The notes under the pieces: model-generated
What the model saw: only the letters and a program-made list of their open reading frames with translations
Database searches by the model: none
What the model was told of the DNA's origin: nothing
Program-made: the position numbers and the translations under genes
Assembly (NCBI GenBank): GCA_016125285.1
Contig: WGMA01000046.1
Coordinates: forward strand, 31,881-95,880
Length of the DNA: 64,000 bases
Direction of reading: 5' to 3'
Source: Phycisphaera sp.
Lineage (GTDB): Bacteria > Planctomycetota > Phycisphaerae > Phycisphaerales > Zrk34
Shown: piece by piece, positions 39,545-48,301 of the stretch
How positions within the stretch are numbered: position 1 is the first letter of the stretch
How the letters are laid out: each line of letters begins with the position of its first letter

Positions 39545-39649
39545 GGCGGGCATTGTAGCGATCGCGGCGGGCGTGGCGATTCGCGGCGGCGATCCCGTTA
39601 TAATGTGCAGCGGTACGGGACAGGCACTTCCAGCTTAGAGGTACACATC

Positions 39650-40864
39650 ATGTGGACACGTGTTTTGCTCATCGTGGCGATCGCCCTGACGTTGTCGGGG
39701 TTGGGCATCGTGGCGCACGCCGACGACGGGGACCGGCGGGACCGCGATCGCGATCGTGTCGAGCCGACCGAGAAGGAACTGCACAAGCTCGCCGAGAAGC
39801 GCGAGAAGCTGCTGCGTGAGGGCCGCGAAGACGAGGCCCGCGCGCTCGAGCAGCGTTTCCGCGAATCGCGTGAGCGTCGCGAGCAGGAGGCGCGGCACGA
39901 GGATCGCGACGACGACGATCGCCGCGAGCACGGCGACCGCGACGACGATGATCACGATGACCACGACCGCAAAGGCCCGCCGGAGCACGTGCTCAAGAAG
40001 CACGCCGATCGGCAGGGGGCTCGCGATCGCGACGACGATGACGACGACCGTGACGGTGATCGCGATCGTGAACACGAGCACGAGCGCGCGTTCGCGCGCG
40101 TCGACGGTCCGCGGCCCGGGCCCGACCGTGAGATGCAGGAGCAGATGAGGCGGCACATGATGGAGGTGCACGAGCGCATCCAGCAGCTGCGTCGCGACGG
40201 TCACAACGAAGAGGCCGAGCGCGTCGAGCGCGAGGCGCGTGAGGAGATGCAGCACCGCATGCAGGAGATGCAGGGCCGCATGCGTGAGCAGATGGAGCAT
40301 CGGCAGGCGGAGATGCGCGAGCGCGGCGGACCGGAGCGTGGTCCCGAGCATCGCGGTCCGGACGACCACCGCGGGCCGGATGATCACCGCGGTTCCGGCG
40401 AGCATCGTGGTCCCGGCGAGCCGGGCCATCCCGATGGGTTCCGCGGGCCGGGCGGGCCGGAGCGCGATCGCCCCGGACCGAACCCCGGCGAGGAGATGGG
40501 CCAGCGTCTGCGTCACCTGCGTGTGGCGATCGACAACCTGCACGCCGCGGGCATGCACGACGTAGCCGAGGAGCTGTCGAAGCAGGCCGAGCGGATGGAG
40601 CGGGCGATGCGCGAGCAGCGCGAACACGAGGAGCGCGAGATGCGTGAGCGTCGCGGGCAGGAGCGCGGACCCGATCGTGGACCGGAGCGTGGCCCCGAGC
40701 ATCGTGGTCCGGAGCGCGGGCCGGAGCCCGGCCGCGGCGGTCCTCCGCCGCGCGGCGGCGATGACGATCTGCGTCACCGCGTTGACCAGCTCAACCAGGC
40801 CGTCGAGCGCCTGTCGCATCAGCTCGACGAGATGCGTCGCGACCGCGGCGGTGATCGGCGATAA
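39650..40864 (+). CDS. exported highly charged Asp/Arg/Glu/His-rich repetitive protein
   Basis: A 404-aa protein. A signal peptide (MWTRVLLIVAIALTLSGLGIVAHA) precedes a very polar sequence: Asp/Arg-rich stretches around residues 25-45, 95-140 (runs of D, R and H), a helical, Met/Glu/Arg-rich segment (about 160-240) and two blocks of G-P-x-R/H-G-P-E repeats near 240-290 and 340-365, then helical EELSKQAERMERAMRE and VERLSHQLDEMRRD segments. It is probably disordered with coiled coils and could bind metals or polymers. I do not recognise the family. The long open frame upstream is a shadow of nadE. It has no clear SD. Confidence 0.72.
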   Translation: MWTRVLLIVAIALTLSGLGIVAHADDGDRRDRDRDRVEPTEKELHKLAEKREKLLREGREDEARALEQRFRESRERREQEARHEDRDDDDRREHGDRDDDDHDDHDRKGPPEHVLKKHADRQGARDRDDDDDDRDGDRDREHEHERAFARVDGPRPGPDREMQEQMRRHMMEVHERIQQLRRDGHNEEAERVEREAREEMQHRMQEMQGRMREQMEHRQAEMRERGGPERGPEHRGPDDHRGPDDHRGSGEHRGPGEPGHPDGFRGPGGPERDRPGPNPGEEMGQRLRHLRVAIDNLHAAGMHDVAEELSKQAERMERAMREQREHEEREMRERRGQERGPDRGPERGPEHRGPERGPEPGRGGPPPRGGDDDLRHRVDQLNQAVERLSHQLDEMRRDRGGDRR

Positions 40865-40865
40865 T

Positions 40866-40898
40866 CCCTCACCCCAACCCTCTCCCGGCGTGAGAGGG
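40866..40898. repeat. CCCTCACCCC-type repeat, diverged reversed copy
   Basis: CCCTCACCCCAACCCTCTCC followed within five bases by TGAGAGGG forms a hairpin. It is the reverse-orientation relative of the repeats at 21171 and 25162. It lies in the short gap before the BtpA-family gene. Confidence 0.6.
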
Positions 40899-40904
40899 TG
40901 CTCG

Positions 40905-41729
40905 TTGAGGAGTTTCGCTCTGGATCGTGTGCCGTTGTGTAACGCGTGGCTCGGCGTGTCCAAGCCGGTGATCGGCATGGTGCACCTGCGTGCGCTGCCC
41001 GGTGCGCCGGGCTACCGCGGCGACTACGGCGCGGTGCGCGACGCGGCGATCCGTGACGCCATGGCGCTGGCCGACGGCGGCGTGCACGGCGTCATCCTCG
41101 AAAACTTCGGCGACACGCCGTTCTTCCCCGGTGCGGTCCCGGCCCACACCATCGCCCACATGACCGAACTCGCCGCCGCCGTCGTGCAGCGCGTCGGGCC
41201 CGGCGTGCCGGTCGGCGTCAACGTCCTGCGTAACGACGGCTGCGCCGCGCTGTCGATCGCCCACGCCGTCGGTGCGCAGTTCGTCCGCATCAACATCCTC
41301 TGCGGCGCGCGGGTGACGGATCAGGGCGTGATCCAGGGAGTGGCGCACGACGTGATGCGCCTCCGCCGTTCGCTCGGCGCCGATCGCGTCCGCGTGTTCG
41401 CCGACGTGGACGTCAAGCACAGCGCTCCGCTCGGCGTGCGGCCGGTCGAGGACGAGGTGCACGACGTGATCGACCGCGGCGGCGCCGACGCCGTGATCGT
41501 CAGCGGTGCGGGCACCGGCAAGGCCACCGACCTCGACAAGCTCGCGCGTGTCAAAGCCGCGGCGGGCGACACGCCGGTGTTCGTCGGCAGCGGCGTCACC
41601 GCCGAGACGATCGCCGACTACGCCGCCCACGCCGACGGCTTCATCGTCGGCACGTCACTTAAAGTTGATGGCGTGGCGGATCACCCGGTCGACACGGACC
41701 GCGTGCGACAACTCATCGCTTCGCTCTGA
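40905..41729 (+). CDS. BtpA/SgcQ-family TIM-barrel protein
   Basis: A protein of about 274 aa (266 if started at GTG 40929). Motifs are VSKPVIGMVHLRALPGAPGYRG, VHGVILENFGDTPFF, VGVNVLRNDGCAALSIA, FVRINILCGARVTDQG and VFADVDVKHSAPLG, which define the BtpA family. BtpA is a thylakoid assembly factor in cyanobacteria, but members in other bacteria are metabolic aldolase-like proteins of unknown role. Start is TTG 40905 or GTG 40929; no ATG precedes the first conserved strand. Preceded by the GAGAGGGTG of the repeat. Confidence 0.8.
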   Translation: MRSFALDRVPLCNAWLGVSKPVIGMVHLRALPGAPGYRGDYGAVRDAAIRDAMALADGGVHGVILENFGDTPFFPGAVPAHTIAHMTELAAAVVQRVGPGVPVGVNVLRNDGCAALSIAHAVGAQFVRINILCGARVTDQGVIQGVAHDVMRLRRSLGADRVRVFADVDVKHSAPLGVRPVEDEVHDVIDRGGADAVIVSGAGTGKATDLDKLARVKAAAGDTPVFVGSGVTAETIADYAAHADGFIVGTSLKVDGVADHPVDTDRVRQLIASL

Positions 41730-41781
41730 TTCTGCCATCTGGTTGGCGCGCTCGTTCCGCGATCCGAGTTCCGCGTTAGAT

Positions 41782-41806
41782 CAATCCCAAATCCGAAATC
41801 CGAGAT
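41782..41806. repeat. partial heptamer array E10 (AATCCGA)
   Basis: Three degenerate 7-mers (AATCCCA, AATCCGA, AATCCGA) precede the convergent trkH stop at 41811. A single diverged candidate arm, GATCCGAGTTCCGCG, is upstream. It fits the other elements in position (between convergent genes) but is short, so the assignment is tentative. Confidence 0.5.
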
Positions 41807-41810
41807 GAAA

Positions 41811-43379
41811 TCAATCCTTCATCCAGAACCGCGGATGCACGAGGACGAACAACGCGAAGATTTCGAGGCGGCCGAAGGCCATGAGGATGGACAGGAACGC
41901 CATGGTGGGGGTGGACATCCAGCCGTAGTTTTCGGTGGCGCCGATGGCGTTGAGTCCGGGGCCGATGGTGCAGAGGGTGGCGACGGAGGCGGTCGCGGCG
42001 GTGGTGTAGTCGCACCTGGGGTTGCCGTGCTCGAGCATCATGACGACGATCGATCCGCCGAACACGAGCAGCGCCATGCCGAGGACGTAGCCGAGCACGG
42101 CGAGCTTGAGGCTGTTGTCGACGGTGGTGTTGCCGACGCGGAGCGGGCGGATGACGTTGGGGTTGAACACGTGCTCGAGCTCGGCCCAGAGGACCTTCAT
42201 CATGACCCAGAGGCGGACGACCTTGATGCCGCCGGCCGTCGACCCGGCGCATCCGCCGATGAACATGACGGCGACGATCACGGCCTTGGCGAGGAAGGGC
42301 CACTGGTTGAAGTCCGCGGTGGCGAATCCGGTGGTGGTCTGGATGGACACAACCTGGAAGGCGCCGTGCAGCGCGCTGTTGCCGACGCCGGTCTCGACGA
42401 CGTCGGCGTTGGTGATCGTGATCTCGGGCTGATTCATGAGCAGCGAGCCGGTGACGATGAGTGAAGCGACGGCGAGGATGACGAGGTAGAAGCGGAACTC
42501 GGTGTCTTTGAAGATCGAGCCGATGGAGCCTCGCAGGACGTGGAAGTAGAGGCCGAAGTTCGCGCCGGCGAGGATCATGAAGAAGATGATGACGATGAGT
42601 GCGGGGGTGTTGATGGCGGGGTTGCCGGTGGAGGCGTTGTAGGTGGAGAACCCGCCGGTGGCGACGGTGGCGAAGGTGTGACAGGCGGAGTCGAACCAGC
42701 CCATGCCGCAGAGTCGGAGGAGGACGATCTGCGCGACGGTGAGCACGACGTAGATGATCCAGAGGATGCGTGCGGTCTCGGCGATGCGGGGTCGCACGCC
42801 GGAGGGGGTGATGCCGGACGACTCGGTGTGGAAGAGCTTCTTGGCGCCGACGCCGAGCGAGGGGAGGACGGCGACGAAGAGGACGACGATGCCGAGCCCG
42901 CCGAGCCAGTGGGTAAGGGCGCGCCACAGCAGCAGGCCGCGCGGCAGGGACTCGATGTCGTAGGGTTTGTCGCCGCTGAGGACGGTGGCGCCGGTGGTGG
43001 TCAGGCCGCTCATGGACTCGAAGTAGCAGGCGACGTAGTTGCCGAACGGGTGGCTGGAGTCGACGCTGGGGTGGAACACGACCCAGAGGAAGAACGGCAG
43101 GGCGGACAGCCCGGCGCCGACCATCCAGCTGATGGCCACGAGGAACAGGGCGTCGCGTCGGCCGAAGGTGTCGGAGCGCGCCTTGCGTCCGACGTACCAC
43201 ATCACGCCGCCGCTGAGCAGGCCGATGCCCGCCGCGGTGAGCAGCGCCTCGACGGCCTGGAGTTCCGAAGCATTGCCGAGCAGCCAGTCGGCCAGGACCC
43301 ACAGCACCACGGCGCCCATCACCGCGCTGAGCACGATAAGCAACAGGCCGAGCTGGTTGATGATGAACCGATAGTTCAT
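41811..43379 (-). CDS. trkH: TrkH-family K+ uptake protein, paralogue 1
   Basis: A 522-aa polytopic membrane protein of the TrkH/KtrB fold: pore-loop regions FESMSGLTTTGATVL (about 118), FATVATGGFSTYNAS (about 230), TTTGFATADFNQWPFLAK (about 345) and TIGPGLNAIGATENYG (about 470). It is the K+ channel-like subunit that works with TrkA. It follows another TrkH and TrkA on the same strand, with 58 nt between the two trkH genes. ATG 43379 is chosen because both paralogues start MNYRFVINQLG or MNYRFIINQLG. Confidence 0.88.
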   Translation of the reverse strand: MNYRFIINQLGLLLIVLSAVMGAVVLWVLADWLLGNASELQAVEALLTAAGIGLLSGGVMWYVGRKARSDTFGRRDALFLVAISWMVGAGLSALPFFLWVVFHPSVDSSHPFGNYVACYFESMSGLTTTGATVLSGDKPYDIESLPRGLLLWRALTHWLGGLGIVVLFVAVLPSLGVGAKKLFHTESSGITPSGVRPRIAETARILWIIYVVLTVAQIVLLRLCGMGWFDSACHTFATVATGGFSTYNASTGNPAINTPALIVIIFFMILAGANFGLYFHVLRGSIGSIFKDTEFRFYLVILAVASLIVTGSLLMNQPEITITNADVVETGVGNSALHGAFQVVSIQTTTGFATADFNQWPFLAKAVIVAVMFIGGCAGSTAGGIKVVRLWVMMKVLWAELEHVFNPNVIRPLRVGNTTVDNSLKLAVLGYVLGMALLVFGGSIVVMMLEHGNPRCDYTTAATASVATLCTIGPGLNAIGATENYGWMSTPTMAFLSILMAFGRLEIFALFVLVHPRFWMKD

Positions 43380-43437
43380 GCGACGATAGTGTGACCGCAC
43401 GCGGCGTCGGGCACAATCGCCGGGCGTCGCGACGCGA

Positions 43438-44976
43438 TCAGTCGCGGAGCCAGAACCGCTTGTTGAACAGCGCCAGGAGGGTGAAGATCTCGAGTCGTCC
43501 GAGGATCATCAGCAGGCACATGACGAGCTTCGACGCTGGGGTGAACCAGCCGTAGTTGACGGTCGGACCGACCTTGCCGAGTCCGGGACCGGCGGTGCAG
43601 AGCGTGGCGATGGACGCGGTGATCGACGTGTCCATCTGGACGCCGTGGCCCTGCTCGAGCAGCTGCAGCGCGGCGGCGCCGAGGAACAGCGTCATCAGGA
43701 ACGCCACGGTGTACGCCAGCGCGTCGGTCTGCGCGTCCTGTCCCATGACGCCGTCGCTGGTGCGGATGGGCTGGATCACGTCCGGCCGGAACGTGCGGAC
43801 GACGTGGCTCCACATGACGCGCAGGACGATCCAGAACCGCATGACCTTGATGCCGCCGGCGGTGGAGCCGAAGCAGCCGCCGATGATGGTGACGGTGAAG
43901 ATCGTGGCCTTCGCCAGGTCGGGCCACTGGTCGAAGTCGGCGGTGGCGAAGCCGCAGTCGGTCTGGAGGCTGATGAGGTTGAACGAGGCGAAGCGGAGCG
44001 ACTGCCAGAAGCCCGAGACGTGGTCGTGCGTCGTGGTTTCGATGGAGGTGCCGTAGATGCTGTAGGTGACGAGTCCGACGGCGATGAGCATGACGGCGAG
44101 GTAGACGCGCAGCTCGGTGTTGGCCGCGACGCGGTCGAACTGGCGTCGCAGCAACAGGTAGTAGAGCCCGAAGTTCGCGCCGCCGATGATCATGAAGATC
44201 GTGGTGACGGTGTCGACGGCGGGCGAGTGGTAGTAGCCGATGGAGGCGTTCTTGTTGGCGAAGCCGCCGGTGGCGATGGTGGCGAAGGTGTGGCAGGTCG
44301 AATCGAACCAGCCCATGCCGCACACCCGCAGCGCCACGATCTGCGCGACGGTCAGGGCGAGGTAGATGCCGTAGAGGACGCGCGCCGTCTCGTTGATGCG
44401 AGGCCGCATCGTCGAGCGCGAGTGCACCGGCGCCTCGACCGCCACGAGCCGCTTGCCGCCCACGCCGACCATCGGCAGCACCGCCACGAACAGCACGACG
44501 ATGCCGAGACCGCCGAACCAGTGCGTCAGGCAGCGCCACAGCAGCAGGCCGCGCGGCAGCGACTCGATGTCGTCCAGCACCGTCGCGCCGCACGTCGTCA
44601 GGCCGCTCATCGATTCGAAGTAGCAGTCGATGTAATGGTGAAACACGTGCGGCGTGTCGGCGGGGATCGTCATCACGGCCCACAGCCAGAACGGCAACGC
44701 CGCCAGCGCCGCGCCGAACACCCAGCTTGTCGTCACCAGCAGCAACGCCTCACGCCGCCCGAAATTGTCGTTCCGTGCCCGCCGACCGAACCACCACATC
44801 GTGCCGCCGATCGTCAGCCCGAGCCCCGCCGACAACAGCAGCGACTCCGTGGCGACCAGCTCCGCCGTGTGGCCCATCATCCAGTCGGCCAGCACCCACA
44901 GCGTGACGCCGATCAGCACGGCGCTGAGCACGACGAGCAGCAGACCCAGCTGATTGATTACGAATCGGTAGTTCAT
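43438..44976 (-). CDS. trkH: TrkH-family K+ uptake protein, paralogue 2
   Basis: A 512-aa paralogue of the preceding trkH with the same four pore loops: FESMSGLTTCGATVL, FATIATGGFANKNAS, TDCGFATADFDQWPDLAK and TAGPGLGKVGPTVNYG. The differences in the first and third loops (Cys for Thr) may alter selectivity or kinetics. It lies immediately downstream of trkA. The E7 heptamer array lies between trkA and its start, to within ~6 nt, so no conventional SD is visible. Confidence 0.87.
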   Translation of the reverse strand: MNYRFVINQLGLLLVVLSAVLIGVTLWVLADWMMGHTAELVATESLLLSAGLGLTIGGTMWWFGRRARNDNFGRREALLLVTTSWVFGAALAALPFWLWAVMTIPADTPHVFHHYIDCYFESMSGLTTCGATVLDDIESLPRGLLLWRCLTHWFGGLGIVVLFVAVLPMVGVGGKRLVAVEAPVHSRSTMRPRINETARVLYGIYLALTVAQIVALRVCGMGWFDSTCHTFATIATGGFANKNASIGYYHSPAVDTVTTIFMIIGGANFGLYYLLLRRQFDRVAANTELRVYLAVMLIAVGLVTYSIYGTSIETTTHDHVSGFWQSLRFASFNLISLQTDCGFATADFDQWPDLAKATIFTVTIIGGCFGSTAGGIKVMRFWIVLRVMWSHVVRTFRPDVIQPIRTSDGVMGQDAQTDALAYTVAFLMTLFLGAAALQLLEQGHGVQMDTSITASIATLCTAGPGLGKVGPTVNYGWFTPASKLVMCLLMILGRLEIFTLLALFNKRFWLRD

Positions 44977-44981
44977 CGAAG

Positions 44982-45074
44982 GAGTCTCAAGTCTCAGGTT
45001 TCAAGTCTCAGGTTTCGTGGTGCGATCACCGCTCGACGCGCAGCATGAAACCTGAAACTCGAAACTCGAAACTC
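44982..45074. repeat. heptamer-armed fold-back element E7
   Basis: The left arm (44982-45016) is five 7-mers (GAGTCTC, AAGTCTC, AGGTTTC, AAGTCTC, AGGTTTC). The right arm (45047-45074) is four (GAAACCT, GAAACTC x3), complementary as GAGTTTC/AGGTTTC. The ~30-nt core contains GGTGCGATCACC, itself a hairpin. It lies between trkA and trkH paralogue 2. Confidence 0.9.
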
Positions 45075-45078
45075 TGAT

Positions 45079-46419
45079 TTACGCGTCGAACACCTGATGC
45101 AGGCGATCCTCCGCGCCCGCCTTGCCGACGACCACCACCGTGTCGCCCGCGTGTACAAAGTCATCGGCGGTCGGCACGCGCGTCTCGCCGTTGTGCTGGA
45201 TCGCCGCGACCATCCAGTCCGGGCTCAGCCGGACCTTACGCAGCGGCTTGCCGATCGCCTCCGCCGTCGCGCCCACGCGCACGCGGTACACGTCCACCAC
45301 GCCCTTCGCCAGCGTGCTGATCCGCAGCATCGACGCCTCGTCGAGGCTCCGCTTGATCTGCTTGACCGCCACGATCCGCGGGCTGAACGCGTGATCGATG
45401 CCCACGCGGTTCAGCAGACGCACGTAACGCGGACGCTGCACCGTCGCGATCACCATCTTCACGCCAGCCGTCTTCGCCCACGCGCCCGCCAGGATGTTGT
45501 GCTCGTCGTCCTCCGACACGCTCACGAACGCGTCCGCCTCGCCGACACGCTCCTCCTCGAACACGCCCTCTTCCGTCACGTCGCAGCACACGATCGTCAC
45601 CCAGTCGAGCTTGTCGGCCAGCTCCTCGGCCCGGGCGCGGTTCGGCTCGAACACGCGGATCGAAAAGCGGCTGTCCTTCAGCGACCGGCTCAGCCACACC
45701 GCCATCGGTGAGCCGCCCATGATCACCACACGCTGCGTCGTCTTCGCCGCCTTCTGGAACAGCTTGCGTCCGTCGTGGAAGATGTCGTGGTTGCCCACCA
45801 GGATGATCACGTCGTCCGGCTCGATCTCCGTCGTGGCCACCGGCAGGAACACCGTGTCGCCGCGACGGATCGCCGCGAGCCGCACGCCCTGCGGCATGCT
45901 CAGCTCCACCAGCGTCTTGCCCACCGCCTCCGCCTTCTCGCCGACGGGGAACTCCTGCATCTCGATCTGGCCGGAGCCGAAGTTCTCGATCGCCATCGCG
46001 GTGGGGTTGCGGAGGATCGACGCGATCGCCTGCGCCGTGGAGTACTCGGGGCAGATGAGGCGGTCGATGTGCAGGTGCTTCTCGTAGTCCAGGCCGCGCT
46101 TGTTGAAGTACGCCGAGTGGTGCACGCGGGCGATCGCCTTGCCGACGCCGATGCCCTTGGCGACCGCGGCGGTCAGCAGGTTGATCTCGTCGGTGCTCGT
46201 CGCCGCGACCAGCGCCGCGTCGGGGTCCTCCGCGCCCGCCTCACGCAGCACGTCCGCGTTGGCGCAGTTGCCCAGCAGCGTGCGCACGTCGAGGCTGTCC
46301 TCGATCTCACGCAGGTGCGCGGGACGATTGTCGATCACCGTCACGTTATGTCCGGCCCGGGTGAGCGACTCGGCCGCGTGCGTGCCGACCTCACCACCGC
46401 CGCAGATGATCACGTTCAT
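45079..46419 (-). CDS. trkA: Trk K+ uptake regulatory protein TrkA
   Basis: A 446-aa protein with two TrkA_N Rossmann domains (MNVIICGGGEVGTHAAESL at the start, VVIMGGSPMAVWLSRSL about 232) each followed by a TrkA_C domain (VGKTLVELSMPQGVRL and IGKPLRKVRLSPDW). It is the full-length double-domain type that binds NAD(H)/ATP and gates TrkH. It precedes two trkH genes on the same strand. Confidence 0.92.
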   Translation of the reverse strand: MNVIICGGGEVGTHAAESLTRAGHNVTVIDNRPAHLREIEDSLDVRTLLGNCANADVLREAGAEDPDAALVAATSTDEINLLTAAVAKGIGVGKAIARVHHSAYFNKRGLDYEKHLHIDRLICPEYSTAQAIASILRNPTAMAIENFGSGQIEMQEFPVGEKAEAVGKTLVELSMPQGVRLAAIRRGDTVFLPVATTEIEPDDVIILVGNHDIFHDGRKLFQKAAKTTQRVVIMGGSPMAVWLSRSLKDSRFSIRVFEPNRARAEELADKLDWVTIVCCDVTEEGVFEEERVGEADAFVSVSEDDEHNILAGAWAKTAGVKMVIATVQRPRYVRLLNRVGIDHAFSPRIVAVKQIKRSLDEASMLRISTLAKGVVDVYRVRVGATAEAIGKPLRKVRLSPDWMVAAIQHNGETRVPTADDFVHAGDTVVVVGKAGAEDRLHQVFDA

Positions 46420-46508
46420 AGCGGTGATCTTATCCCCGTAGGCACGGGCCGTAAATCAAACGGGGTGAAGACCCTGATCGCGTGGCCCGGCTTCGGGGTG
46501 AGATCGGC

Positions 46509-46979
46509 TCACGCACGCTCGTAGACCGCGAACGTGAACGCGTGTTCGTTGCGGTCGTCGGCGGCGTGCGACTCTTCACTGACGAGGCGCCAGTCGTCGG
46601 TGTGGTAGTCGGGGAAATACGTGTCGCCGTCGATCTCGACGTGCACGTGCGTGAGGTAAAGCCGATCGGCGCGGGCCATCGCGTCGGCGTAGACGCGGGC
46701 CCCGCCGCAGATGAACAGCTCCGTCTCGCCCGCCTCGGTCGCCAGCGCGATCGCCTCGTCGACGCTGTGCGCGACCTCCGCGCCGGTCGCCGCGTAGTCC
46801 GGCTGACGCGTGACGACGATGTTCCGCCGATTCGGCAGCGCTCGGCCGCCCATCGACTCCCACGTGCGTCGGCCCATCACCACCGTGTGCCCCGTCGTCG
46901 TGCGCATGAAGTAACGCATGTCGTCCGGCAGCCGCCACGGCAGGTCGTTGTCGCGACCGATGACGTTGTTAGACGACAC
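46509..46979 (-). CDS. folA: dihydrofolate reductase, with start in doubt
   Basis: A DHFR core of ~156 aa from GTG 46979: NNVIGRDNDLPWRLPDDM (active-site region), VVMGRRTWESMG (NADPH region), FICGGARVYADAM and LTHVHVEIDGDTYFP. It reduces dihydrofolate and pairs with thyA. The usual first strand (T-I-S-L-I-A-A) is encoded upstream of this GTG at 46980-47000, with no ATG, GTG or TTG in that frame before it. The frame runs open into element E8. Either translation starts at the GTG and loses a core strand, or at a non-standard codon such as ATC at 47004-47006. Confidence 0.85.
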   Translation of the reverse strand: MSSNNVIGRDNDLPWRLPDDMRYFMRTTTGHTVVMGRRTWESMGGRALPNRRNIVVTRQPDYAATGAEVAHSVDEAIALATEAGETELFICGGARVYADAMARADRLYLTHVHVEIDGDTYFPDYHTDDWRLVSEESHAADDRNEHAFTFAVYERA

Positions 46980-47003
46980 GGCGGCGATGAGACTGATGGT
47001 GGG

Positions 47004-47131
47004 GATTTTTGAATTTGGATTTTCGATTTTGGATTGCTCCGTGGTCGTGCCGCTCTGGAGACCCGGGACTGTGCTGTGCTCCGTCCCGGCTTCGCGCCAA
47101 TCTAAAATCAGAATTCAAGAATCGAAAATTA
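47004..47131. repeat. heptamer-armed fold-back element E8 (ATTTTCG) spanning thyA stop to folA start
   Basis: The left arm (47005-47036) holds ATTTTTG, AATTTGG, ATTTTCG, ATTTTGG and ATTG. The right arm (about 47098-47131) holds partly complementary words (AATCTAA, AATCAGA, ATTCAAG, AATCGAA). The ~60-nt core has GGGAC...GTCCC. The right arm ends on the thyA TAA stop (47129-47131); the left arm ends next to the folA frame. Confidence 0.85.
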
Positions 47132-47923
47132 CACAGCGACCTTCCCCGGGATGTGTGGGTGCGGGTCGTAGTTCTCGATGACGAAGTCATCGAAGGTGAA
47201 GCCGTCGATGGTGGTCACGTCGGGGTTCATCCGCAGGGTCGGCAGGGGGCGCGGGTCGCGGGCGAGCTGGGTGCGGACCTGCTCGAAATGGTTGGTGTAG
47301 ATGTGGGCGTCGCCGAAGGTGTGCACGAAGTCGCCGGGGGCCAGGCCGGTGACCTGCGCGACCATGTGCGTGAGCAGCGCGTAGGACGCGATGTTGAACG
47401 GCACACCGAGGAAGAGGTCCGCCGAGCGCTGGTACAGCTGGCAGGACAGCCGACCCTCGGCGACGTAGAACTGGAACATCATGTGGCACGGGGCGAGGGC
47501 CATCTTGGGGATGTCCGCCACGTTCCACGCGCTGACGATCAGGCGTCGGGAGTCGGGGTTGGTGCGGATCTGCTCGATGACCTGAGCGAGCTGGTCGATC
47601 GCCCCGCCGCGCTGGTCCGGCCAGGAGCGCCACTGCTTGCCGTATACCGGGCCGAGGTCGCCGTGGTCGTCCGCCCACTCGTTCCAGATGCGTACGCCGT
47701 GGTCCTGAAGGTACTTGACGTTGGTGTCGCCCTTGATGAACCACAGCAGCTCGTGGATGACGCTCTTGAGGTGGCCCTTCTTGGTGGTCACCAGCGGGAA
47801 GCCCGCGGCGAGGTCGAACCGCATCTGATGGCCGAACACGGAGCGGGTGCCGGTGCCGGTGCGGTCGGACTTGAGCGCGCCGTTTTCGAGGACGTGTCGC
47901 AACAGATCGAGATAGCACTTCAT
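47129..47923 (-). CDS. thyA: thymidylate synthase
   Basis: A 264-aa ThyA with the catalytic Cys in [12 protein letters not shown] (about 146), the [12 protein letters not shown] and [13 protein letters not shown] motifs, and terminal IPGKVAV. The length is the same as E. coli ThyA. It methylates dUMP to dTMP using methylene-tetrahydrofolate. The start ATG 47923 gives the canonical N-terminus [15 protein letters not shown]. It is upstream of folA on the same strand, separated by element E8. Confidence 0.95.
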   Translation of the reverse strand: MKCYLDLLRHVLENGALKSDRTGTGTRSVFGHQMRFDLAAGFPLVTTKKGHLKSVIHELLWFIKGDTNVKYLQDHGVRIWNEWADDHGDLGPVYGKQWRSWPDQRGGAIDQLAQVIEQIRTNPDSRRLIVSAWNVADIPKMALAPCHMMFQFYVAEGRLSCQLYQRSADLFLGVPFNIASYALLTHMVAQVTGLAPGDFVHTFGDAHIYTNHFEQVRTQLARDPRPLPTLRMNPDVTTIDGFTFDDFVIENYDPHPHIPGKVAV

Positions 47924-48301
47924 GACGGGCATCCTACGAATCGAGCGTCGCGCGTCGACCGCATGTCGCAAAAGCTGTCGCAACCGCGTGGTGGGTCGTC
48001 GGTAGTGTCAGTCGGCACGGCGGCGCAGTCGGTGCGCCTGTGTAGAAATGGCGCGCTTTGCTGCGTTACTGCTTAGATCGGAATATAATGAACGGATAGC
48101 GCAATATAGGGCGTGAATTCGGGTAAGGTCACCCCGGCTACAGGTTTGGGTGAAATTACCGGGTTTTCGTCCGCGGCGCGAACGAGTATGATGGTTGGGC
48201 GTCTGAACTCTACGCCGCGCAAGCATTGACAGGTGGCGTTGGACGCACCGATCGCGCGATGGTGAGTCGGACCTGCCTGCAAATTGGTGGACTAGTTTTA
48301 T
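47924..48301. other. intergenic region between divergent thyA and pseudokinase 2
   Basis: 378 nt without a gene. TATAAT at 48084-48089 in an AT-rich patch and a perfect TTGACA at 48226-48231 lack good partner boxes at the right spacing. No hairpin repeat of the families described here was seen. Confidence 0.5.

Noticed and set aside
40905..41729. Photosystem assembly factor BtpA
   Set aside because: Photosynthesis genes are absent; only the family membership is supported.
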